A stretch of DNA of 11,736 bases, from positions 1-11,736 of the forward strand of contig NZ_JBINJW010000041.1 of assembly GCF_043951855.1 (NCBI RefSeq), given 5' to 3'. The notes under the pieces were generated by a model, which was not told the origin of the DNA, searched no databases, and saw only the letters and a program-made list of their open reading frames with translations. The DNA is from Proteiniclasticum sp043951855 (GTDB taxonomy: Bacteria > Bacillota > Clostridia > Clostridiales > Clostridiaceae). Below, in pieces: positions 1 to 8,301 of the stretch. The translations under genes were made by a program, and so were the position numbers. Every line of letters begins with the position of its first letter. The stretch's first letter is position 1.

Positions 1-103
1 TAAGAAAAGAGAAAGCTTTGGTACTTCATCTGGTCAGGTGCGGAGCGAAGCATAGTCTTCTGCTTTGAGCATGTAAAAACTGCAGAACAGGGAGTGAAAA
101 ATC

Positions 104-532
104 ATGAGTAGATCCAGACAGACGGCCGTGCATGTTCTTCTGGTTCCCGTTGCGATTCTGATATTTCTTATGCTGGCTTTTTTTCTCTATTATCTGATTT
201 TCATGTTCGTAGCTAGGATGTTTCGTCCGGGAGCATATAATTATGTATCTCTGGTAAGAGGGGGATATGGAATCATACTTTTAGCGGTGGGTATTCTTAT
301 GCAGAGAACCCGTTATCCGTCGTGGGTCAGAGCGGGTCTATTTGCCAGTGGTGTAGGGGTGTTTTCCGTCACCATGAGTATTCTGCTGTATGAGACCCCG
401 ATACTGTCCATGGGTGTGGTGATCGCATCTGCGCTGGTGAGCATGATCTATTTTGTCATGAGTAAAAAAGAATGGTTCTATTACTATGGCGTGATTCTCT
501 CCGCTGCAGCGGCGCTTTTTTACATCAGATAG
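104..532 (+). CDS. Unrecognised 142-aa polytopic membrane protein
   Basis: I do not recognise this family. ATG at 104 is preceded by AGGGAGTG (89-96) with a 7-nt gap, so translation is well supported. The protein is almost wholly hydrophobic. Likely membrane segments are residues 9-37 (long, rich in Leu, Phe and Tyr), 53-66, 77-96, 99-119 and 124-141, giving four or five helices. Arg/Lys clusters lie at the N-terminus (R3, R5), in the loop at 38-52 and in the loop at 67-76 (RTRYPSWVR), with KK at 121-122. There is no cleavable signal peptide, no Cys, no Asp, and only two Glu (97 and 123), so a catalytic site is unlikely from sequence alone. Proline codons are CCG or CCC, unlike the CCA-rich rpoB, which fits modest expression. 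It lies where rplJ-rplL would normally precede rpoB, but 460 nt of non-coding DNA with its own promoters separates them, so it is probably a different transcription unit. Plausible role: a small integral membrane protein of unknown function. Confidence 0.8.
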   Translation: MSRSRQTAVHVLLVPVAILIFLMLAFFLYYLIFMFVARMFRPGAYNYVSLVRGGYGIILLAVGILMQRTRYPSWVRAGLFASGVGVFSVTMSILLYETPILSMGVVIASALVSMIYFVMSKKEWFYYYGVILSAAAALFYIR

Positions 533-779
533 AGTGATTCGCAGAAAATCCGAATGATGTTTCGGTAAGCCAGTAAATAAGGATTATACCGGCCTTTTCC
601 ACCTTCAGGAAAATATTTTCAAACTTATTTCTTTATCCATATCTGGTGGTCTGCATGCAGTCAGAAGACAGCGGCATGGCTCTCTGACATCTCTTTGAAA
701 GCAGACAGGTGTATGTCTGGGGAGAAAGAAGGAATGAATGAGATCTAAGCGAGGAACACGTGAAATTTGCAGTTTTTCA
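533..779. other. Non-coding stretch between membrane gene and rpoB promoters
   Basis: I see no gene here on either strand. It holds several short inverted repeats: a CCGAA/TTCGG stem (550-565), a perfect 12-nt palindrome GAAAATATTTTC (609-620), a perfect 10-nt palindrome CTGCATGCAG (651-660) and a CAGACA/TGTCTG stem with a 6-nt loop (702-719). CGGTA/TACCG (563-567 with 587-591) followed by GCCTTTT is the nearest thing to a terminator for the upstream gene, but the loop is 19 nt and the T run short, so I do not call it one. The palindromes could be operators acting on the downstream promoters; that is inference. Confidence 0.4.
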
Positions 780-808
780 TTGACCAGATGTTAATATTAT
801 GATAATAT
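780..808 (+). promoter_or_regulatory. Candidate upstream promoter P1 of rpoBC
   Basis: The -35 box is TTGACC (780-785, 5 of 6 to consensus). A 17-nt spacer leads to a -10 box TAATAT (803-808, 4 of 6) with an extended TG at 800-801. Transcription would begin near 815, giving a leader of about 178 nt before rpoB. A perfect TATAAT also occurs at 810-815 but has no -35 at a usable distance from it. Confidence 0.55.
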
Positions 809-822
809 ATATAATCGTACTC

Positions 823-851
823 TTGTAAAAGAGAGAAAAATAGGTTAGAAT
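823..851 (+). promoter_or_regulatory. Candidate downstream promoter P2 of rpoBC
   Basis: TTGTAA (823-828, 4 of 6) and TAGAAT (846-851, 5 of 6) are separated by exactly 17 nt. Transcription would start near 858, just before the first leader hairpin (861-900). Together with P1 this forms a tandem arrangement, as is common for RNA polymerase and ribosomal genes. It is weaker at -35 than P1. Confidence 0.45.
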
Positions 852-857
852 AGTAAA

Positions 858-992
858 CGGGATTTTTCGCAATTGTAATAGCAGAATAACTGCGGAAATC
901 GCAACGTATGGTCACAATCCAGAAGTGCAAGGTCCTTAGGGATTCTATGCGCATTTTCTGGTTATTTTAGTTTATATAAGGGGTGAATGCTA
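858..992 (+). promoter_or_regulatory. Structured 5' leader of rpoB
   Basis: Two foldable elements lie between the promoters and the rpoB ribosome binding site. In the first, GATTTTTCGCA (861-871) can pair with TGCGGAAATC (891-900), ten pairs with one bulged T. The same TGCG (891-894) can instead pair with CGCA at 900-903, so two hairpins exclude each other. In the second, CCAGAA-GTGC (919-928) pairs with GCAT-T-TTCTGG (951-961), ten pairs with one bulge, and its loop contains a smaller GGTCC/GGATT stem (931-944). Neither is followed by a T run, so neither is a classical intrinsic terminator. Function is unknown; pausing, mRNA stability or translational control are possible. Confidence 0.4.
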
Positions 993-3900
993 ATGGTACA
1001 TCCTGTTCCAATTTCAACAGGAAAGAGGACGAGAATGAGTTTCGGAAGGGTTAAGGACGTCTATGATATGCCTAATCTTATTGAGATTCAATTAGATTCC
1101 TACAATTGGTTTCTAAGTGAAGGTTTAGATGAGGTTTTTGACGACATTAACCCTATTTCCAACTATGGTGGAAATCTGGTTCTGAAATTCATAGGTTTCC
1201 ATCTGGACCGCGAGAACATCAAGTATTCCATTGAGGAATGCAAGGAAAGAGATGCTACATACTCAGCACCAATGAAGGTGAAGATCAGGCTTGAGAACAT
1301 CGAAACCGGTGAGATCAAAGAGCAGGAGGTTTTCATGGGAGAATTCCCTGTGATGACCGAACAAGGAACCTTCATCATCAACGGAGCAGAAAGAGTAATC
1401 GTATCACAGCTGGTCAGGTCTCCAGGTGTATATTACAACGAGAGCATAGACAAAAACGGAAAGAAGCTTTATTCCGCAACAGTTATTCCTAATCGTGGTG
1501 CTTGGCTGGAGTATGAAACAGATTCCAATGAAGTCATGAATGTACGAATAGACAAGACAAGAAAGCTGCCAATCACAGTTCTTGCTAGAGCTATGGGATT
1601 CAGTTCCGATCAGGAGATTCTTGACTATTTTGGTGAGGATGAGCGTTTAAAAGCAACCCTTGAAAAAGATAATACCAATACTCATGAAGAGGGACTACTT
1701 GAAGTCTACAAGAGATTAAGACCAGGAGAACCACCAACAGTGGATAGTGCAACATCCCTGATCGATTCTCTGTTCTTCGATGCAAAGAGATATGACCTGT
1801 CCAAGGTCGGTCGTTACAAGTTCAACAAGAAGCTGTCCATTGCAGGCAGACTCTACAATCAGACTGCGGCAGAAGATGTGATCAATGGTGAAACAGGAGA
1901 GATCCTGGTATCCAAGGGTGAAAGAATCACGAGAGACATTGCCCATGAAATCATGGCTGCAGGAATCAACTTCGTTGATATTCTTGTAGAAGAGCAGGTG
2001 GTGCGTGTCATCGGTAACCATTTTGTTCACCTGTCCGATTTTGTATCATTCGATCCAAAAGAGGTTCACATCAAGGAAATGGTGCATTACCCAACATTAA
2101 GAGGCATTCTGGATCAGAATCTTCCTGAAGACGAACTGAGGGACGAACTGAAAAAGAATATCCATAACCTGATTCCGAAGCATGTGCTGAAGGATGATAT
2201 TTTCGCAAGTATCAGCTACGAAATCGGTCTAGGCCATGGCGTAGGACATGTGGATGACATCGATCATCTTGGAAACAGAAGACTGAGATCCGTTGGAGAA
2301 CTTCTCCAGAATCAGTTCAGAATCGGTCTTTCCAGAATGGAAAGAGTCGTGAAGGAAAGAATGACGATTCAGGATCAGGACAATATCACGCCACAGGCGC
2401 TGATCAACATCAGACCTGTAACCGCATCAGTGAAGGAGTTCTTCGGATCTTCCCAGCTGTCACAGTTCATGGACCAGACAAATCCGCTTTCAGAGCTTAC
2501 GCATAAGAGAAGACTTTCTGCTCTGGGGCCTGGTGGTCTTTCAAGAGAAAGAGCCGGATTTGAAGTCAGAGACGTACATCATTCCCATTATGGAAGAATG
2601 TGTCCGATCGAGACGCCTGAAGGTCCGAATATCGGTCTGATCAACTCCCTGTCAACCTATGCGCGTGTCAATGAATATGGATTCATCGAAACACCATACA
2701 GACTGGTTGAAAAGGGCACCGGTAGAGTGACGACAGAAGTGAAGTACTTTACTGCGGATGAGGAAGATGAACTGCTGGTTGCTCAGGCCAATGAACTGCT
2801 GGATGAAAACTCCACGTTCATCGACGACAGAGTGACAGTAAGATACAGAGAAGATGTGCTGGTTATTCCAAAGGAAGAGGTAGACCTCATGGATATCTCT
2901 CCACGTCAGATCGTTTCTGTTGCAACAGCGATGATTCCATTCCTTGAGAATGATGATGCTTCCAGAGCACTGATGGGATCGAACATGCAGCGTCAGGCAG
3001 TTCCACTGCTTAAACCTGCTGCTCCTTATGTGGGAACAGGTATCGAGTACAAAGCTGCCTTAGACTCCGGAGTACTGCCAAAAGCAAGAAACGAAGGTAC
3101 AGTCATCTATGTGAGTGCAAATGAAATCAAGATCAAGAGAGACGACAACGGATCCATTGATCATTATAAATTACTGAAGTTCAAAAGAAGCAACCAGGGT
3201 ACATGTATCAATCAGAAGCCACTTGTGGTCAAGGGAGAACATGTGGAAAGAGGTTCTCTTCTAGCGGACGGTCCTTCCACAGACCTAGGAGAAATCGCTC
3301 TTGGTAAGAATATCAGAATGGGCTTTATCACCTGGGAAGGTTACAACTATGAAGATGCCATGCTGATTTCCGAAGAACTGGTAAGAGACGACGTCTTCAC
3401 CTCCATCCATATTGAAGAATATGAAGCGGAAGCAAGAGACACGAAGCTCGGGCCTGAAGAAATCACAAGAGATATTCCGAACGTCGGTGAAGATTCACTG
3501 AAGGACATCGACGAAAGAGGAATCATCAGAATCGGTGCTGAAGTAAGAGCAGGAGACATTCTTGTCGGTAAGGTCACACCGAAGGGTGAAACAGATCTGA
3601 CATCTGAAGAAAGACTGCTTCGTGCGATCTTCGGTGAAAAGGCAAGAGAAGTAAGAGATACTTCACTGAGAGTGCCTCATGGTGCCGCTGGTATCATCGT
3701 GGACATTAAAATCTTCACACGAGACAATCAGGACGAGCTTCCACCTGGTGTGAATATGCTCGTAAGATGTTACATCGCGCAGAGAAGAAAAATCTCCGTT
3801 GGAGATAAGATGGCTGGACGTCATGGTAACAAGGGTGTTATCTCAAGAGTCCTTCCTGAAGAAGATATGCCGTTCCTTCCTGACGGAAGACCACTGCAGA

Positions 3901-4676
3901 TCTGTCTGAATCCACTGGGTGTTCCATCCCGTATGAACATCGGGCAGGTACTTGAAGTCCATCTCGGATGGGCGGCTGCGAAGCTTGGATGGCATGTGGC
4001 AACACCGGTATTCGATGGTGCATCTGAAAAGGACATTGAGGATACACTGGAAAGAGCCGGATTCAATAAAAACGGAAAAACCGTTCTCTATGATGGAAGA
4101 ACCGGTGAGCCATTTGATAATGAAGTTACGGTAGGATACATGTATATCCTGAAGCTTGCGCATCTGGTTGATGACAAGATTCATGCCAGAAGTACAGGAC
4201 CTTATTCACTGGTAACGCAGCAGCCACTTGGTGGTAAAGCGCAGTTCGGTGGACAGAGATTCGGTGAAATGGAAGTTTGGGCACTGGAAGCTTACGGCTC
4301 CGCTCATACGCTCCAGGAAATTCTGACCGTGAAGTCCGATGACGTGGTGGGTAGAGTGAAAACCTACGAATCCATCGTCAAGGGTGAAAACATTCCACAA
4401 CCTGGAGTGCCAGAATCCTTTAAAGTACTGATCAAGGAACTGCAGGCCCTTTGCCTCAATGTAAAGGTGCTGAACGATGAGCGAGAGGAAATCGAGCTCA
4501 AAGAAGATTCCGAGTACGAAGAGGCTTCCATAGAACTCAAGGCCATCAAGATTGACTCCCCAGAGGATACAATCATTGATGTACCTGAAGAAATAACAGA
4601 AAAAACCCACGTCATCAAAGACGAGGATGATTTCGAAGAAGTAAGTTCAAACAGTTTCGCTGAAGATTTAGAGTAA
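993..4676 (+). CDS. rpoB: DNA-directed RNA polymerase subunit beta
   Basis: Beta subunit of RNA polymerase, 1227 aa; with beta' it forms the active-site cleft for RNA synthesis. I place the start at ATG 993 (MVHPVPISTGKRTRMSFG), because AAGGGGTG (978-985) is 7 nt upstream and clostridial homologues start MVHP. The in-frame ATG at 987 lies only 1 nt from the SD. Visible landmarks are the N-terminal lobe motif RVIVSQLVRSPGVYY, the rifampicin pocket GSSQLSQFMDQTNPLSELTHKRR (from residue 485), the fork-region motif MCPIETPEGPNIGLINSL, the motif WEGYNYEDAMLISE, and GDKMAGRHGNKG, whose K939 and K947 match E. coli K1065 and K1073 in the catalytic centre. The C-terminal clamp motif LGGKAQFGGQRFGEMEVWALEAYG is followed by an acidic tail of about 65 residues, as in other Clostridia. 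Rifampicin-contact residues D494, H504 and S509 (E. coli D516, H526, S531) are wild type. It is followed by rpoC after 18 nt. Confidence 0.98.
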   Translation: MVHPVPISTGKRTRMSFGRVKDVYDMPNLIEIQLDSYNWFLSEGLDEVFDDINPISNYGGNLVLKFIGFHLDRENIKYSIEECKERDATYSAPMKVKIRLENIETGEIKEQEVFMGEFPVMTEQGTFIINGAERVIVSQLVRSPGVYYNESIDKNGKKLYSATVIPNRGAWLEYETDSNEVMNVRIDKTRKLPITVLARAMGFSSDQEILDYFGEDERLKATLEKDNTNTHEEGLLEVYKRLRPGEPPTVDSATSLIDSLFFDAKRYDLSKVGRYKFNKKLSIAGRLYNQTAAEDVINGETGEILVSKGERITRDIAHEIMAAGINFVDILVEEQVVRVIGNHFVHLSDFVSFDPKEVHIKEMVHYPTLRGILDQNLPEDELRDELKKNIHNLIPKHVLKDDIFASISYEIGLGHGVGHVDDIDHLGNRRLRSVGELLQNQFRIGLSRMERVVKERMTIQDQDNITPQALINIRPVTASVKEFFGSSQLSQFMDQTNPLSELTHKRRLSALGPGGLSRERAGFEVRDVHHSHYGRMCPIETPEGPNIGLINSLSTYARVNEYGFIETPYRLVEKGTGRVTTEVKYFTADEEDELLVAQANELLDENSTFIDDRVTVRYREDVLVIPKEEVDLMDISPRQIVSVATAMIPFLENDDASRALMGSNMQRQAVPLLKPAAPYVGTGIEYKAALDSGVLPKARNEGTVIYVSANEIKIKRDDNGSIDHYKLLKFKRSNQGTCINQKPLVVKGEHVERGSLLADGPSTDLGEIALGKNIRMGFITWEGYNYEDAMLISEELVRDDVFTSIHIEEYEAEARDTKLGPEEITRDIPNVGEDSLKDIDERGIIRIGAEVRAGDILVGKVTPKGETDLTSEERLLRAIFGEKAREVRDTSLRVPHGAAGIIVDIKIFTRDNQDELPPGVNMLVRCYIAQRRKISVGDKMAGRHGNKGVISRVLPEEDMPFLPDGRPLQICLNPLGVPSRMNIGQVLEVHLGWAAAKLGWHVATPVFDGASEKDIEDTLERAGFNKNGKTVLYDGRTGEPFDNEVTVGYMYILKLAHLVDDKIHARSTGPYSLVTQQPLGGKAQFGGQRFGEMEVWALEAYGSAHTLQEILTVKSDDVVGRVKTYESIVKGENIPQPGVPESFKVLIKELQALCLNVKVLNDEREEIELKEDSEYEEASIELKAIKIDSPEDTIIDVPEEITEKTHVIKDEDDFEEVSSNSFAEDLE

Positions 4677-4680
4677 TTGA

Positions 4681-4697
4681 AGGGAGGATTACCCTTG
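4681..4697 (+). promoter_or_regulatory. rpoC ribosome binding site fixing a TTG start
   Basis: AGGGAGG (4681-4687) lies 7 nt before TTG at 4695. The upstream in-frame TTG at 4677 overlaps the region just before this site and would put the Shine-Dalgarno sequence inside the coding region. The N-terminus from 4695 (M-IELNNFDALKIGLASP) aligns without overhang to the Bacillus RpoC N-terminus, which settles the choice. Confidence 0.85.
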
Positions 4698-7600
4698 ATA
4701 GAATTAAATAATTTTGATGCCTTGAAGATCGGTCTTGCATCTCCAGATGAGATCCGAAGCTGGTCAAGAGGTGAGGTTAAAAAGCCTGAAACCATTAACT
4801 ACAGAACACTGAAGCCAGAAAGAGACGGACTCTTCTGTGAGCGTATCTTCGGACCTATGAAGGACTGGGAGTGTCACTGTGGTAAATACAAGAGAGTCAG
4901 ATATAAGGGAATCGTATGTGATCGTTGCGGTGTTGAAGTAACGAAGTCAAAAGTAAGAAGAGAGAGAATGGGGCACATAGAACTGGCTGCCCCAGTATCC
5001 CATATCTGGTATTTCAAAGGAATACCTTCCAGAATGGGTCTGATTCTGGATATGAGTCCAAGATCTCTTGAAAGAATCCTGTATTTCGCTTCCTATGTGG
5101 TGCTGGATCCTAAGGAATCCACACTCATGAAGAAGCAGATCCTTTCAGAGAGAGAGTACAGAGAACACATCGAGCAGGAAGGCTACGGCTCTTTCGAAGC
5201 GAAGATGGGTGCGGAAGCGGTGAAGGATCTCTTAGCAGAACTTGACCTGGAAGCCATGAGCATTGAACTGAAAGAAGCCCTGAAGACAGCCACCGGTCAG
5301 AAGAAGATCAGAATCATCAGAAGACTGGAAGTGGTGGAATCCTTCAGACAATCCGGCAACAGACCGGACTGGATGATCATTGACGTGATCCCTGTCATTC
5401 CACCGGATATCAGACCTATGGTTCAGCTGGATGGCGGAAGATTCGCCACATCTGACCTGAATGATCTGTATCGTAGAGTCATCAACAGAAACAACAGACT
5501 GAAGAAGCTGTTAGACCTTGGAGCGCCGGACATCATTGTAAGAAATGAGAAAAGAATGCTTCAGGAAGCAGTGGATGCCCTCATAGACAACGGCAGACGT
5601 GGCAGACCGGTAACGGGTCCTGGAAACAGACCGCTTAAGTCTCTGTCTGATATGCTGAAGGGTAAGCAGGGACGATTCAGACAGAATCTTCTTGGTAAGA
5701 GAGTAGACTACTCCGGACGTTCGGTTATCGTTGTCGGACCGGAGCTTAAGATGTACCAGTGCGGACTGCCTAAGGAAATGGCTCTTGAGCTGTTCAAACC
5801 TTTCGTCATGAAGAAGCTGGTGAGAAACGGTACAGCACACAACATCAAGAGTGCAAAGAGAATGGTTGAAAAGATTCAGCCGCAGGTATGGGATATTCTG
5901 GAAGAGGTCATCACAGACCATCCGGTACTTCTGAACCGTGCTCCTACACTGCATAGACTCGGTATCCAGGCATTCCAGCCTGTACTCATCGAAGGTAGAG
6001 CGATCAAGCTGCATCCTCTGGTATGTACAGCGTACAATGCGGACTTCGACGGTGACCAGATGGCTGTGCACGTTCCACTTTCCATGGAAGCGCAGGCGGA
6101 ATCAAGATTCCTGATGCTTGCTTCAGGAAACATCCTGAAACCATCTGATGGTAAGCCGGTGGCGGTACCTTCCCAGGATATGGTCCTTGGTGCGTACTAC
6201 CTGACTATGGAAAAAGAAGTGCCTGAAAACGAGATGAAGATCTTCTCCTCTAAGGAAGAAGCGCTCATGTCCTATCAGCTGAACAATGTGACCCTGCAGG
6301 AATCTGTAAAGGTCCGTGTAAGCAAGACAATAGATGGGGAAGTCAAGAAAGCCATCATTCAGACAACACTTGGAAAGCTTCTGTTCAATGAATACATTCC
6401 ACAGGATCTGGGATTCGTAGACAGAGAAGTTTCTGAGAACGAAATGATGCTGGAAGTGAATTTCCTTGTAGGTAAAAAACAGCTTGAGAAAATCATCAAC
6501 AGATGCTACATCAAGTATGGCCCAACAAGAACATCCGTGATGCTGGATGAAATCAAGTCTCTTGGTTTCCATTACTCCACCATCGGTGCGGTAACCGTTG
6601 CGATCTCAGATATGATCGTACCTGAACAGAAGAAAGAACTTCTTGCTGATGCGGATGCGACAGTCAAGAAGATAGAAAATATGTTCCGAAGAGGACTCAT
6701 TTCAGAAGATGAAAGATATGAGAGAGTCATCGAAAAATGGACACAGACGACAGATGATGTGGCGGATGCCCTTATGGACTCCCTGGATCAGTACAATCCT
6801 ATATTCATGATGGCGGATTCCGGAGCGAGAGGTTCCAAGTCCCAGATCAAGCAGCTTGCTGGTATGAGAGGACTTATGGCCAACCCATCAGGTAAGATCG
6901 TCGAACTTCCAATCAGAGCTTCCTTCGTGGAAGGCCTGAACATCTCCGAGTACTTCATCTCTACGCATGGAGCCAGAAAGGGTAATGCGGATACAGCGCT
7001 TAAGACCGCTGACTCAGGTTACCTTACTAGAAGACTTGTTGACGTATCACAGGACGTTATCGTAAGAGAAGCGGACTGCGGAACAGAAGAAGGAATCTAC
7101 ATCGAAGCCATCCGTGAAGGTTCAGAGATCGTGGAGACTTTAGGAGAAAGACTCACAGGAAGATACGCCCTGGAGGACATCATAAATCCTCAGGATGGAG
7201 AAATTCTTGTAAGAAAGAACGAGTACATCGAACCACTCATGGCTGAAAAGATTGATGAAGTCGGTGTGAAACGTGTCTATATCCGTTCTGTATTCACATG
7301 CAGAACCAAAGTCGGCGTCTGTGGAAAGTGCTACGGCATGAACATGGCGACCGGACAGAGAATCAACATCGGTGAAGCTGTGGGAATCATAGCTGCACAG
7401 AGTATCGGTGAACCTGGAACCCAGCTGACCATGAGAACATTCCATACAGGTGGAGTAGCCGGTTCCGATATCACCCAGGGTCTTCCTAGAGTCGAAGAGC
7501 TCTTTGAAGCCAGAAAGCCTAAGGGTCTTGCGGTGGTATCCGATACAAAGGGTACTGTAAGAATAGATGAAACCAAGAAGAAGAGAGTGGTCTATGTCTT

Positions 7601-8243
7601 ATCCGAAGACGGAGAAGAATACACCTATGACATCTCCTTCGGTTCCAGACTGAAAGTACACGACGGAGATAGGGTAGAAGCTGGTGACAGCATCACTGAA
7701 GGTTCCATTAATCCCCATGATATCGTGAGAATCAAGGGAATAAAGGGTGTAAGAGAATACCTCCTTGCAGAAGTGCAGAAGGTTTATCGTCTGCAGGGTG
7801 TTGATACCAATGACAAGCATATCGAAGTGGTCGTCAGACAGATGACAAGAAAGGTGAAGGTGGCGGAAGCCAACGATACCAATCTGATGCCAGGTGTTCT
7901 TGTGGATATCTTCGATTACGAAGAGGAAAACAGGAGAGTAAGAGAACTGGGACTTCAGGAAGCTGAAGGTGAACAGGTTCTACTGGGAATCACCAAGGCA
8001 TCCCTTGCAACGGATTCATTCCTTTCTGCTGCATCCTTCCAGGAGACTACTAGAGTTCTGACTGATGCGGCCATCAAGGGTAAGATCGATCCGCTGCTTG
8101 GACTGAAGGAAAATGTTATTATCGGTAAGCTCATTCCTGCAGGTACAGGTATGAGAAGGTACAACCATATCAAGCTCTCCACCGAAAGAGAAATGGTTGA
8201 AATGCCTGAGGTTGATGAAGTTGACCTTTTTGAAGAAGAATAA
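4695..8243 (+). CDS. rpoC: DNA-directed RNA polymerase subunit beta'
   Basis: Catalytic beta' subunit of RNA polymerase, 1182 aa from a TTG start. The N-terminal zinc site is formed by C60, C62, C75 and C78 (CHCGKYKRVRYKGIVCDRC). The absolutely conserved NADFDGDQ motif carries the Mg-binding aspartates D450, D452 and D454. Also visible are the clamp and rudder region GKQGRFRQNLLGKRVDYSGR, the bridge-helix and trigger-loop region from ADSGARGSKSQIKQLAGMRG to GYLTRRLVDVSQD, and a second zinc site formed by C795, C869, C876 and C879. The large insertion found in the proteobacterial trigger loop is absent, as expected for Firmicutes, and the length fits Clostridia. It is translated from the same message as rpoB (18-nt gap). 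The stop codon is followed within 7 nt by a strong promoter candidate for the next unit. No odd residues were seen. Confidence 0.98.
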   Translation: MIELNNFDALKIGLASPDEIRSWSRGEVKKPETINYRTLKPERDGLFCERIFGPMKDWECHCGKYKRVRYKGIVCDRCGVEVTKSKVRRERMGHIELAAPVSHIWYFKGIPSRMGLILDMSPRSLERILYFASYVVLDPKESTLMKKQILSEREYREHIEQEGYGSFEAKMGAEAVKDLLAELDLEAMSIELKEALKTATGQKKIRIIRRLEVVESFRQSGNRPDWMIIDVIPVIPPDIRPMVQLDGGRFATSDLNDLYRRVINRNNRLKKLLDLGAPDIIVRNEKRMLQEAVDALIDNGRRGRPVTGPGNRPLKSLSDMLKGKQGRFRQNLLGKRVDYSGRSVIVVGPELKMYQCGLPKEMALELFKPFVMKKLVRNGTAHNIKSAKRMVEKIQPQVWDILEEVITDHPVLLNRAPTLHRLGIQAFQPVLIEGRAIKLHPLVCTAYNADFDGDQMAVHVPLSMEAQAESRFLMLASGNILKPSDGKPVAVPSQDMVLGAYYLTMEKEVPENEMKIFSSKEEALMSYQLNNVTLQESVKVRVSKTIDGEVKKAIIQTTLGKLLFNEYIPQDLGFVDREVSENEMMLEVNFLVGKKQLEKIINRCYIKYGPTRTSVMLDEIKSLGFHYSTIGAVTVAISDMIVPEQKKELLADADATVKKIENMFRRGLISEDERYERVIEKWTQTTDDVADALMDSLDQYNPIFMMADSGARGSKSQIKQLAGMRGLMANPSGKIVELPIRASFVEGLNISEYFISTHGARKGNADTALKTADSGYLTRRLVDVSQDVIVREADCGTEEGIYIEAIREGSEIVETLGERLTGRYALEDIINPQDGEILVRKNEYIEPLMAEKIDEVGVKRVYIRSVFTCRTKVGVCGKCYGMNMATGQRINIGEAVGIIAAQSIGEPGTQLTMRTFHTGGVAGSDITQGLPRVEELFEARKPKGLAVVSDTKGTVRIDETKKKRVVYVLSEDGEEYTYDISFGSRLKVHDGDRVEAGDSITEGSINPHDIVRIKGIKGVREYLLAEVQKVYRLQGVDTNDKHIEVVVRQMTRKVKVAEANDTNLMPGVLVDIFDYEEENRRVRELGLQEAEGEQVLLGITKASLATDSFLSAASFQETTRVLTDAAIKGKIDPLLGLKENVIIGKLIPAGTGMRRYNHIKLSTEREMVEMPEVDEVDLFEEE

Positions 8244-8249
8244 TTTTTC

Positions 8250-8278
8250 TTTACAATGCCAAAGTATGGTGATAAAAT
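8250..8278 (+). promoter_or_regulatory. Promoter candidate for the rpsL-rpsG-fusA-tuf unit
   Basis: TTTACA (8250-8255, 5 of 6) is followed by exactly 17 nt and TAAAAT (8273-8278, 5 of 6), with an extended -10 TGA directly before it (8270-8272). It is the best sigma-A type match in the window. It sits just after the rpoC stop codon, so the str genes can be transcribed independently of rpoBC. The start would fall near 8285. Confidence 0.7.
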
Positions 8279-8301
8279 AAACTTTGTGTGATTTTAGCTG
8301 A

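Noticed and set aside
1..68. Two frames open from the left edge, ending at TAG 53-55 and TGA 66-68, could be the tail of an upstream gene.
   Set aside because: Only 18-22 codons are visible, the two candidates compete, and neither has a recognisable sequence.
533..779. Mobile element, CRISPR array, tRNA or attachment site in the long gap before rpoB.
   Set aside because: I found no direct-repeat array, no transposase fragment, no tRNA cloverleaf and no terminal repeats; only short unrelated palindromes.
745..954. A 69-codon open frame on the - strand across the rpoB promoter region.
   Set aside because: No Shine-Dalgarno sequence precedes its start, it covers the + strand promoters, and the peptide looks like random AT-rich translation.
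2445..2530. Possible rifampicin-resistance changes in the RpoB pocket, and streptomycin-type changes in S12.
   Set aside because: RpoB D494, H504 and S509 and S12 K43, K88 and P91 are the normal residues; no resistance genotype is visible.
4206..4795. Long - strand open frames over the 3' end of rpoB and the start of rpoC (134 and 143 codons).
   Set aside because: They are mirror images of conserved coding sequence, have no RBS and no recognisable domains.
5511..6071. A 186-codon - strand open frame inside rpoC.
   Set aside because: It lies wholly within the conserved active-site region of rpoC; its openness follows from the codon bias of the real gene.
8257..8292. An 11-codon frame beginning ATGCCAAAG after rpoC.
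   Set aside because: No ribosome binding site, and it overlaps the predicted promoter upstream of the transcription start.
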